A stretch of 64,000 bases of DNA from Elephas maximus indicus (lineage: Eukaryota > Chordata > Mammalia > Proboscidea > Elephantidae): positions 33,554,378-33,618,377 of the forward strand of contig NC_064839.1 of the NCBI RefSeq assembly GCF_024166365.1. The letters run 5' to 3'. The position numbers and the translations under genes are program-made. Shown one piece after another: positions 51,201 to 60,630 of the stretch. Below the pieces are notes generated by a model. The model searched no databases. It was not told the DNA's origin and saw only the letters and a list, made by a program, of their open reading frames with translations. The stretch's first letter is position 1; each line of letters begins with the position of its first letter.

Positions 51201-53912
51201 GCACCTGTGCTTCACTGCCCTGGCCGCCCCACTTGAAGTGTGGCCATAGCAGCCATGTTGTCCATGAGTCTCCCTTGTGCAGGCCTCACACCTGTCTCCA
51301 GTAACTCATTTCCAGGTTACCACTTCTGGGGGACTGGCAGTGCCTAATTCTCCTTGGGCCTGGAATGGCCATGGCTCTAGCACAGCTTTCTGCCCACCAT
51401 GTGACTGGGTAGGGGGATGTGGTTGCAGTGAGAGGTGGCCCTGGAACTGATAGCAAGGACAGTGGTGAGCTCAGCTCACTCCCTCTGGGCCCGACAGCAC
51501 TGGACACCCGGCCACTGCAGTCTTCTGCCCTGCTGGACAGTAGCAGCAATAGCAGTTCATCTGGATCCAACCCTTCTACCTCCTTTGAGCCTATCAAAGC
51601 GGACTCCACAGGTGGTGAGTACCTGCCCACCTTGGCCAGGGAGAGCCCCGCCTCAGCCCACGCCTGGGTCAGTGACAGGACTGGGGCTGGAATCCAGCCC
51701 TGGTATCTCAGCCAGAGATTACCAGCTCAGGAGCCCCAACTCCCTCCCATCAACCTCAGCCTTTGATACTAGAGCCCTCTGCTAGTTAGAGTGAGTGGTG
51801 GTACCTGTTTTGTCCCCCCTCCTGGTTTAGCACAGGGCTCCCTGGCCCCTTCTCAAGCTCTGCCTGCCACCCCTTGGACTCCGGCCTCAGGAAAGTGCAA
51901 GCCTTCCCCTGGGGAAGGGGGGCTGTGGCTGTGGTATGGCCCTGAGGCACCAAAGGTGGTCAGTAGCCTTCCCAGGAGAAATGATGTTATCTGTCTGGTG
52001 TCCTCTCTCTCCTATGTCCAGGACTTATTCTCCTCAGCCCATAGCATTGCTGTCTCTCTCGTAACTAAATGACCTGATCCTCCCTTATGTTCCCCCTTCA
52101 CACTTTCGTGTGTCTTCTCAGCCTGCATGCCTTGAAAAAGTAAGCTCCGGTCCATGTCATTGTCACCTAGTCGTCTTTCAGGTTGGGTTAGGGTCCCCCA
52201 ACCCCTAGTGCTATATCAGCATCACTCATGGTAAGTTGCTAAAGACCTGACTGCCAAATGTAGCAGGCAGCTCGGGGGTACCTTCTTGCTTGGTGGTGTT
52301 GATTTTCTTTTTTCTGTGGCTTTAATGATACTGGCTTTTGGCTCTTCTTCCTCACTGGCTTCTTCTTCTCAGTCTCTCCCTGAAAATCCCTTAAACATTG
52401 GCACTTCCCTGGTTCCTGTCCCATTCGACCCCTGGGAGGGCTGCAGCTCTGGGTGGGTGACCCCTTCACTTCTCTCTAGTCTGGCTCTTTTGCCTGAACT
52501 CCAGGTCTCTGTGCACTTGCACTTGCCTTCTGGATGCCTGTCTCCCCTAGTACTTGATTCCCACATACCCTCAACTGAACTTACATTCTTCTCAAAACCT
52601 GCTTTCCTGCCTCTGTGAACACCCTACTGTTAGCCCTGGGCACCCAGGCTTGACACCTGAGTGTCACTCTAATTCCATCTCCTTCCTTCACCCTCTGCTC
52701 CCAACCCCACCTCAGCTAAGTGAGTTCTTTCCCAGACATTGCTTATCATCCTTCCTGCATCCTCAACCCCCAGGATTGGTCTCGGGCACCTCCAACCTAG
52801 ATAATATGAAGCATCCACCTGTTTACCACAACTGACACAAGAATCTTTCTGAAATGCAAGCCTGACCGTGACAGTCCCGTGTTTACAAAAGTACCTCTAG
52901 TGGCTCCCTGAGACCCACTGAATAAAGTCAGCTCCTAAGCCTGGGGCGTGAATTCCCTTGTGGTCCAACCCCAGCATGCTGCTGCTCCTTCTTCCTCTGC
53001 TTTCTATATGCCTCCTCCCCATCAGACCTTTCTGGTGGAGTGGTGATCTGTAGCAGGTGGCTCGACCTGAGGTGTGGGCTCAGCCTGGCACAGCACAGGT
53101 GCTCGGCATGGATGGGGGTGGACGAAGTATCCTCAGGCAGGGTGTGCACAGGAGCCCAGAAGGTGGTGGGCAGGTCTGCTCCCTTCTGTAGTATCAATGA
53201 GTGAGGATGGCTGTGCCAAGCACCTGTGGTGGGCCTTTGGTTCTCTGGGCTCAGCACTGAGGAATTTGAGTCTAGCAGGGGAGAGCAACAGACAATGCCA
53301 GCTTATCTCCTCAGTTGTGTGGAGCACCAGGGTGGATGGTGTAGGATCTAAGGAAGGCAGGGGCTGAGCCTCTGTGCCCTTCAGCATAGTCTTGAGCATG
53401 GCCTTCTTGCCTTTCAGTTCTGGAACTCCCCAAAGAGCTGTCAGAGATCTTTGATCCTACACCAGGTAGGGCTGTGTTCCTCCCTGGGGCTGAGCAGCAC
53501 AGCTTTTTGGGTCCCACTGCTGTGCTGTTTTCTTGTCCTTCTGAAGACCTTATGGCTGTGCTTGGTACCTGGGGCAGAGGGGAAAGCTTCTGGTGGGTGT
53601 GGGAGGGTCCCCTTTTCTGGATCCAGAAGTAACTGAACACTCCTCCTTCTCAGAGTGCATGAGCTCAGAGCTGCTGGAGGAACTGATGTCCTCAGAAGGT
53701 GGGTGGTCCAGGATGCTGGGGAGTAGGTGTGGCCAGGGGGTGGGTGGCAGCTGGGTGGGGCCTTGGCTCCAGGCCTCAGCTTAGTGCTCTCTGCAGTGTT
53801 TGCCCCCCTCCTCCGTCTTTCTCCGCCCCCTGGAGACCATGATTACATCTACAACCTGGACGAGAGTGAAGGTGTCTGTGACCTCTTTGATGTGCCTGTT
53901 CTCAACCTCTGA
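48292..53912 (+). CDS. E2F4: E2F4, transcription factor of the pocket-protein pathway
   Basis: Ten coding exons, 48292-48426, 48907-49016, 49160-49321, 49632-49675, 50417-50478, 50698-50995, 51429-51614, 53418-53465, 53654-53698 and 53797-53912, give 401 codons. The winged-helix DNA-binding domain is at about 17-83 ([61 protein letters not shown]). The DP-dimerisation coiled coil follows ([33 protein letters not shown]), then the marked box ([33 protein letters not shown]), a proline-rich and short serine-rich region, and the C-terminal pocket-protein-binding motif ([23 protein letters not shown]). E2F4 with DP1 and p130/p107 represses cell-cycle genes in quiescence. Intron 3 is of the AT-AC type. 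The serine tract is much shorter than the human one, explaining the lower length (human about 413). Confidence 0.95.
49322..49631 (+). other. E2F4: E2F4 intron 3, U12-type AT-AC intron
   Basis: The intron begins ATATCCTCC and ends CCCCCACAC. A near-perfect U12 branch site, TCCTTAAC, lies at 49616-49623 about ten bases before the AC end. Joining exon 49160-49321 to 49632-49675 restores the reading frame ([11 protein letters not shown]). No GT or AG fits this junction. Confidence 0.9.
52270..53045 (+). repeat. L2 LINE remnant in E2F4 intron 7
   Basis: L2 3'-region phrases include CAACCTAGATAATATGAAGC, CTGACCGTGACAGTCCCG, TCTAGTGGCTCCCTGAGACCC and CTGAATAAAGTCAGCTCCTAAGCC. Old and diverged. Confidence 0.5.
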
Positions 53913-54601
53913 CTGACAGGGACTTGCCCTGTGTGGCTGGACACAGACTACCTGACCTGGGGGACCTTCCCCCACCCTACACCTACACAGCCACAGGCTC
54001 CTGGCTTCCCCAGCCTTCCCGCACCGCACAGTTCAGGCCACGACTCCCACCCCTGCCTCCTGCACTTGCACCTGTACTGTGCTAGGAGAGCAGGGGAACG
54101 CGCTCAGCCCCTCCATCCTGGAGCCAAAATGTTCACCTCTCCTTCCCTGGAGCCTGGTGACACAGAACCTCAGACCCACCCTCAACCCAATAGGGCAGCT
54201 TGTTCAGTCCCATTGCCCTGCTCCTGACAGCCCCTTGCTCCCAAGGAGGGAAGGGTAGGGTGGAGCTGGGGGCTTACCAGCACCACCCCTAGCCTTCGCT
54301 GCCGCCCACCCGTGACCCTACGGCTCCTCCTGACCTCTTGTATGCCCCCCTTCTGCTTGGCCCTAGCCCCGAGAACCTGTAGGTGCTGGTAGGGGCTCAC
54401 CAGAAGGAACAGAGATCTCTAGATAGTAATTTGGTGGGTCGGTCCTTGAGGATAGCCCCTTCGTTTGTTCATTTCTCCTCAGTTAGAGCCACTTGCAGAG
54501 ATTTAGAAAGATTTACAGTAAGGAATGGATTCTTATATAAAGATTATTTTTATACTTTTTGCAGCAAAAGGAAATTGTAATATTTGTACAGTGTCCAAGT
54601 G

Positions 54602-54607
54602 AATAAA
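54602..54607 (+). terminator. E2F4: E2F4 poly(A) signal
   Basis: AATAAA about 690 bases after the stop, preceded by a conserved-looking AT-rich stretch (ATATAAAGATTATTTTTATACTTTTTGC). The ELMO3 promoter starts about 100 bases further on. Confidence 0.85.
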
Positions 54608-54709
54608 GACCATGCCTAAGGCTATCTCTGATCGGGTTTTTTTTCCGGGTCTCCTCCCTGGCACTGCTGAATTGCTGGTGGGACTGGGTGGGTCAACTTT
54701 GCAGCAGCA

Positions 54710-55034
54710 AGAGGTGTGGCGGCCGCTGGCAGTTTGCCCTCCCCGCCCCCACCTGCCGCACCTTGGCGCGGGGCGGGGCTGTCTCAGCGGGGCGGGGCGG
54801 GCCCTTTTCTACCCTCTACTCCCAGGACTCCAACCCGGAACTAGCCTCGGCTCCCTTGGGAAGGCCGCGCGTCTCCTGGCCAGGAGTGGGACCCTGGGCC
54901 GTGAGTGCCGGGGGCGGGGGGGGGGCAGAGGGCCGGGCTGCGCTGTCGTCCCCAGGGGCCCTAGACCAGGTGCGCCCTCGGCTGGAGGTAGCGCCATCTG
55001 GGGGAAGTACAGGCGCCCGCGGCCCAGCTGGACC
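54710..55034 (+). promoter_or_regulatory. ELMO3: ELMO3 promoter and 5'UTR, GC boxes
   Basis: A CpG-rich block has several GGGGCGGGG boxes (54770-54815) and a G run at 54910-54926. It starts soon after the E2F4 poly(A) site and ends at the ELMO3 ATG. No TATA box is seen. Confidence 0.5.
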
Positions 55035-58000
55035 ATGGCGCCCCCGCGGAACGTGGTCAAGATCGCCGTCCAGATGCGTGACGCCATCCCTCAGCTCATC
55101 CAGCTGGACCAGGTCACCCCTCCTGTCTCACCTCCATCCGTCCCACCGTCTACCTTCTGCGTCGCCCCCTCTCGCCCTGTCTACCGTGGTCCCTTCCCCT
55201 CGGAGCAGTCCGTCCTGCCCCTCCCCCCAGAGCCCTCTCATTCCTCCTCATTCCCGGTCTGTGAATGACCATCTACTTGCAGGCAAAGCCGCTGGCCGCT
55301 GTGCTGAAGGAAGTGTGCGACGCGTGAGTGCCGGCAGCCGGGCTACGGGGTGCGGGGCAAGGCAGGGGAGGAGGCGCCCCCTGGGGGCCTCACTGATCCT
55401 CCGGTGCCCGTGGCAGGTGGAGTCTGACACACTCAGAGCGCTATGCCCTGCAGTTTGCTGATGGACACAGGAGATACATCACAGAGAACGTGAGTTCCCT
55501 CCCTGCCACGCCCTCGTATTTCAGAAACTACCTCCCTAACTGATGCAGAGTGACCTCCCTCTGATCCTTCTCACCATCAGGCCTTGATTCCTCAGACTCA
55601 TCTATCCCATTATCTGAAATGTGATTTTGTTGTGTGCTCAGTCGATTTGGACTTATAGCAACTCTATAGGACATTGTAGAACTGCCCCATAGGGTTCCCA
55701 AGGCTGTAAGGGAGGGAGCCCTGGTGGTGCAGTGGTTAAGCACTCAGCTGCTAACTGGAAGGTCTGCAGTTTGGCTCCGTGAAAAAAAACATGGGGCAGC
55801 CTTTCTGTAAAAAATACAGCCTTGGAAACCCTATGGGGCAGTTCTACCCTGTCCTACAGGGTCACTTTGAGTCAGAATTGACTCAACGGCAACAGATACG
55901 GGAAATCTTTATGGAAGCAGATCACCAGGTCTTTTCTCCCTCTGAGCAGCAGATGGGTTGGAACTGCTGCCCTTTTCATTAGCAGCTGAGCGCTTAACCA
56001 TTGGGCCCCAGGGCTCCTTGAGCTTGTTTTTAAAAAAAAAAAAAAAAAAAATTACTGACCTCTAAATCCTCCCTGAAACCTCACTTGACTGTTTTCTCAG
56101 AGCCCTCCTTGACTTTCCTCCCTGTCCTGCTGTGTCTTCTCCAGAACCGCACGGAGATCAAGAATGGCAGCATCCTGTGCCTCAGCACTGCCCCAGTAAT
56201 GCCCCTCCTGGCCCCACCCTCCCACTCCCTGCCGCTGGGTTGTGCCTCCTTTCTGCCTTGGCCCTGGCCCCAGCCCGGCAGTGCCCCACCTAGTGGACAA
56301 CCCAGCTCCCACACCTGTCCCTACTCCTTACCTCCACCCAGCCTCACCTCTGTTTCTGCCCCTGCCCCTGCCAGGACCTTGAGGCTGAGCGGCTGTTGGG
56401 TGGGCTGCAGAGTGGGAGTCGTGAAGGGCGCCGGGAGGCCCTGCAGCACCTCATCCTGCTGGCCCCAGACCTAACCTTTGCCCGGGAGGTCATTAGCCGT
56501 GATGGGCTTCAGAGGCTAGGCACCATCATTGAAGATGGGGACGAGTGAGCATAGGGCTGTGGTGGGCTGGGGGACATGGTGGGGCTTAGGAGTCCTGCTC
56601 TGGTCCTGCTCAGCCCCAGTTGTCCTCACCCAGCCTAGGGGAGGTGTTGGCCCTTGGGCTGCAGGCCTTCTCGGAGCTTATGGAGCATGGCGTCGTATCC
56701 TGGGAGACGCTCAGCATCCCCTTTGTCAGGAAGGTGAGCGGGCTTTTCTGGAGCAAAGGGTGGGGGCAGTGGGGCAGAATCAGGATCTAGCCTTTCACGG
56801 GAGTAGTGGTGATGACGACCAACTATGCTACTTACAGGTGGTGTACTACGTGAACATGAACCTGATGGATGCCTCTGTGCAGCCCCTGGCCCTGGGGCTG
56901 CTGGAGAGTGTGACCTTGAGCAGCCCTGCCCTGGGCCAGCTGGTCAAAAGCGAGGTGCCATTGGATAGGCTGCTGGTGCACCTTCAGGTGTAAGTGTTGA
57001 GGGGTGGGGTGCAGATGGAAGGGAGTTGGGCCAGACCCTCAGTGGCCACTGAGCCCTCTTCTCGCCACAGCATGAATCAGCAGCTGCAAACCAAGGCCAT
57101 GGCGCTGCTGACGGCCCTGCTGCAGGGGGCCAGCCCTGCCGAGCGTAAGGTGAGTGTCAGCTTGGTGGCTTCGTAGGGTGGGCAGCAGGTGGTGGGCCCT
57201 GTGCCCACCCCAGCCTGTAGGCTGGGTGCTGATAGTGGGGCTAAATCATCTGAGTTCCCTTCCCACCCACCTCAGCACATGCTTGACTACCTATGGCAGA
57301 GAAACTTCCGTCAGTTCATCTATAAGGTAGGAAGGACTGGGCCAGGGTGACCCCTCTGCACTCCTTGTTTCCTGGTCCCCTGCCCATGCTCACACCTGTG
57401 GACTGGCTGTCTCCCAGAACATCATCCACAGTGCAGCACCACTGGGCGACGAGATGGCTCACCACTTGTACGTCCTGCAGGCCCTCACACTGGGGCTGCT
57501 GGAGCCGCGCATGCGGACACCGCTGGATCCCTACAGCCAGGTGAGGGCTTGGAGGGCACGAGACTGGGGACAGCCTGGCCCTAAAACTATAATCTTGACC
57601 ACCCTACCCCTCTGCCCCCAGGAGCAGCGGGAGCAGCTGCAGGCCCTTCGCCAGGCAGCCTTTGAGCCAGAGAGGGAGTCCCCGGGCGCTGTGATGAGTG
57701 CCGACCGCCGCCGTTCCCTCTGTGCCCGCGAGTTCCGTAAACTGGGCTTCTCGGTGAGTTAGCCCTACCCAGCTCCCCCGCCGCCTCGACCCAGACCTGT
57801 TGTTCCTGAGGGCCGGGGCTGTTCCTGAGCTGCCAATGTCCCTCAGAATAGCAACCCAGCGCAGGACCTAGAGCGCGTGCCCCCTGGACTGCTGGCCCTG
57901 GACAACATGCTCTACTTCTCCAGACACGCACCCAACGCCTACAGCCGGGTCAGTGATGGGCTGGGTGGGGCAGGGCAGGGTCCCCACCTAGGCAGGCCCC

Positions 58001-59688
58001 CATGGCCTAGCCATGACTCCCTGCCCCATTCCCCACCCCCACCCCAGTTTGTGTTGGAGAACAGCAGCCGTGAGGACAAGCACGAATGTCCTTTTGCCCG
58101 AAGCAGCATCCAGCTGACTGTGCTGCTGTGTGAGCTGCTCCACGTGGGGGAGCCCTGTGAGTAGAACTGGGCACAGTGTGTCCGGGGACAGGGACGGAAG
58201 GGCAGAGAGGGCCAGGGGCTACACACACTACCTCCCTGAGCCCCTCCTGCCCCCCCGCTCCAGGTTCCGAGACGGCCCAGGACTTTTCACCCATGTTCTT
58301 CGGCCAAGACCAAAGCTTCCACGAGCTCTTCTGTGTAGGGATCCAGCTGCTGAATAAGACCTGGAAGGAGATGCGGGCCACACAGGAGGACTTCGACAAG
58401 GTGGGAGGGTTGGAGCTTGGGATCTGGGCCAGGGTCGGGGTCCAGAGTACAGGCACTGAGCAGGGCTCGGGGTGGCCCCAGGTCATGCAGGTGGTACGGG
58501 AGCAGCTGGCCCGCACACTGGCCCTGAAGCCCACCTCCCTGGAGCTCTTCCGAACCAAAGTGAACGCGCTTACCTACGGGGAAGTGCTGCGGCTGCGGCA
58601 GACAGAGCGGCTGCACCAGGAAGGCACACTGGCCCCTCCCATACTGTGAGTTGGTGGGCCTGGGTCTCCCAGTCCTGGCCCCCACCTTCCCTGGTGCTCC
58701 ATGGTCCTGGTCAGTGAACCCTCCTCCCCCTACCCAGGGAGCTTCGGGAGAAGCTGAAACCGGAGCTCATGGGCCTGATCCGCCAGCAGCGTTTGCTCCG
58801 CCTCTGTGAGGGGACACTCTTCCGCAAGATCAGCAGCCGGCGGCGCCAGGGTCACTGAGTGGACAGAGGCAGGGTAGGGGCCAGGGCAGGCGGGCCAGGG
58901 TGCCTTTATCACTCTCCACTCTTCTCTTTGTTCCCACAGACAAGCTGTGGTTCTGCTGCTTATCCCCCAACCACAAGGTGCTGCAGTATGGAGATGTGGA
59001 GGAGGGTGCGAGCCCACCGCCCCCTGAGAGCCTGCCCGAGCAGCGTAAGGGGGCAGGGGCAGGGCAGACGGCAGACATCTGTCTCCCAGGTGATCCCTGC
59101 CCCGGGGCCATCTGGGCCCTAGTGGTCAGCACAGCCTTCTTCCTGCAGTTTCTGTGGCCGACATCCGGGTGCTCCTGACAGGCAGGGACTGCCCCCACAT
59201 CCGGGAGAAGGGCTCCGGGAAGCAGAACAAGGTGAGCGCAGTGGGGCCCAGGGCTCCTTCCTGCCTGCTCCCTGCTAATGCTCCTGCTGCCCCCTGCTTC
59301 CCCAGGACCTCTGTGAGTTAGCTTTCTCAGTCAGCTACGACCGTGGGGAGCAGGAGGCACACCTCAACTTCATTGCTCCCTCCAAGCGGGAGGTGAGTGT
59401 TGGGCAAGGCTGAACAGAGTTGAGCAGGGGGGCAGATGAGCAGGGGCAGGACCTCAGAGCTGGCCCTGTCCCCAGTTCCACCTGTGGACAGATGGGCTGA
59501 GCGCCCTGCTGGGCAGCCCCATGGGCAGTGAGCAGACACGGCTGGATCTCGAGCTCCTGCTGACCATGGAGACCAAGCTGCGGTTGTTGGAGCTAGAGAA
59601 CGTGCCCATCCCTGAGCAGCCACCCCCCGTACCCCCACCGCCCACCAACTTCAACTTCTGCTACGACTGCAGCATTGCTGAACCCTGA
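55035..59688 (+). CDS. ELMO3: ELMO3, engulfment and cell motility protein 3
   Basis: Twenty coding exons: 55035-55112, 55283-55323, 55417-55489, 56145-56195, 56375-56544, 56634-56733, 56838-56989, 57071-57149, 57276-57326, 57418-57540, 57622-57753, 57847-57948, 58048-58156, 58264-58400, 58482-58645, 58738-58850, 58940-59044, 59149-59231, 59306-59392 and 59476-59688. They give exactly 720 codons, as in human. The N-terminal Ras-binding/armadillo part starts [38 protein letters not shown]. The ELMO domain is around 310-470, a PH domain at about 540-660 ([22 protein letters not shown]...[18 protein letters not shown]), and a proline-rich end ([20 protein letters not shown]). ELMO proteins pair with DOCK1-family exchange factors to activate RAC1 in engulfment and migration. 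Poly(A) signal at 59754-59759. Confidence 0.96.
55628..56017 (-). mobile_element. AfroSINE, long form, split by a second SINE (ELMO3 intron 3)
   Basis: The reverse copy has its tail at 55628-55709 (GTGCTCAGTCGATTTGGACTTATAGC) and its central block plus tRNA-like head at 55903-56017 (ATCTTTATGGAAGCAGATCACC...GAGCGCTTAACCATTGGGCCCCAGGGCTCC). The forward copy at 55711-55898 interrupts it. A 20-odd A run follows at 56031-56051. Confidence 0.8.
55711..55898 (+). mobile_element. AfroSINE, long form, nested in another SINE
   Basis: Forward copy: GGGAGCCCTGGTGGTGCAGTGGTTAAGC ... TACAGCCTTGGAAACCC ... GTCACTTTGAGTCAGAATTGACTCAACGGCAACAG. It still has the central block, so both nested copies here are of the older form. 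Confidence 0.8.
58189..58262 (-). ncRNA. MIR328: MIR328 precursor hairpin
   Basis: The minus strand contains a hairpin with both mature arms. miR-328-3p (CTGGCCCTCTCTGCCCTTCC then GT, 58215-58194) and miR-328-5p (58256-58234) match the human mature sequences as I remember them at every base; the loop differs slightly. The precursor lies antisense within ELMO3 intron 13 (58157-58263), the position it holds in human. miR-328 represses BACE1, ABCG2 and cardiac channel genes in other mammals. It must be transcribed from the strand opposite to ELMO3, but no promoter is visible nearby. Confidence 0.95.
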
Positions 59689-59753
59689 CGGGGCCTTGGA
59701 GGGTGGAAAGTGGAGAAGCATAGACACCCCTAGCTGGAAGAGATTGCAGCAGA

Positions 59754-59759
59754 AATAAA
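59754..59759 (+). terminator. ELMO3: ELMO3 poly(A) signal
   Basis: AATAAA 66 bases after the stop codon. The gene converges with FBXL9. Confidence 0.85.
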
Positions 59760-59779
59760 AAGTTGGCTTGGCTCTTGGG

Positions 59780-60630
59780 TCTATGTGTTTAGCCAGCTCT
59801 GAACCCTGTAGGCCAAGCCTGCTTTAGTGACAACCAGTCTTCCCCTTCTGCCTTTCACACTTAGCTGTGAATGAAGTGGGGCATCAGGCCAGGGCCACAG
59901 CGTGGGGTACAACCTGGCTGTGATAGCTGAGGGGCTGGTGTTTGGAAGGACAGTGGGAGAAGCTAGCTTTGCCTGAGAATCAACCGATAGTACACCAGCC
60001 TTGAGGCCACATGGGGCACCTGTGGGACTCTGGGCCAGGCCAGAGGATGTAGGTGCCTCTGGTGTTTTCTCCATTGTTCTGGGCTAGGCCTCTTCAGCTG
60101 AGGGGGAGGTGCCCTTCAGTCTGACGCTTAAGACAAGGAGGTAAGATGTGGAATTTTTAATCTTGTTTGGGTCCACAACAAAGACTGACTTAGCTGCTAA
60201 AGTTCAGTGCTTGTAGGGGCTGGGAGAGTGCCCGCAGGGGACAAGGTAGGGCACAGGCCTCAGGTCTGAGAAGAGGGCAGGGCAAGAGGCACACAGTCTG
60301 CTCCTCCCCAGCACTAGATCCAGCCCACTTGGGGGCCTGGCCAAGTAAAGCAGGGGCTGTGGTTTCTAGGGGCTGATGGCGGCAGCACGTAGCTGGAAAG
60401 AAGTCGCTCCTGGTTGTGGATTAGACGGAAGCAGGAAGCCCCCTGGGCTGCCCTGGATTGGTCCCACCCCCAGTCCTAGAAAAGGGGTTTATAGCTTGGG
60501 AAAGGGGCTATGGGGGTATGCAGCAGAGGGAGGCGGGGGACACTGAGTCAGACTCAGATCAAGAGGCCAGGGCGGAGAACTCTAGAGGGGTTAAAGGATT
60601 TGAGCTTCGAGGCTGGCTGCTGACCTGACC
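59780..60630 (-). other. ELMO3/FBXL9 convergent spacer with FBXL9 3'UTR
   Basis: On the minus strand an ATTAAA (plus-strand TTTAAT-like text near 60152-60160) could end the FBXL9 transcript about 470 bases after its stop. No repeat or other gene was recognised. Confidence 0.4.

Noticed and set aside
54688-55461. 257-codon frame across the ELMO3 promoter and first exons
   Set aside because: It is in the wrong frame for ELMO3, crosses true splice sites and lies in CpG-rich DNA with few stops.
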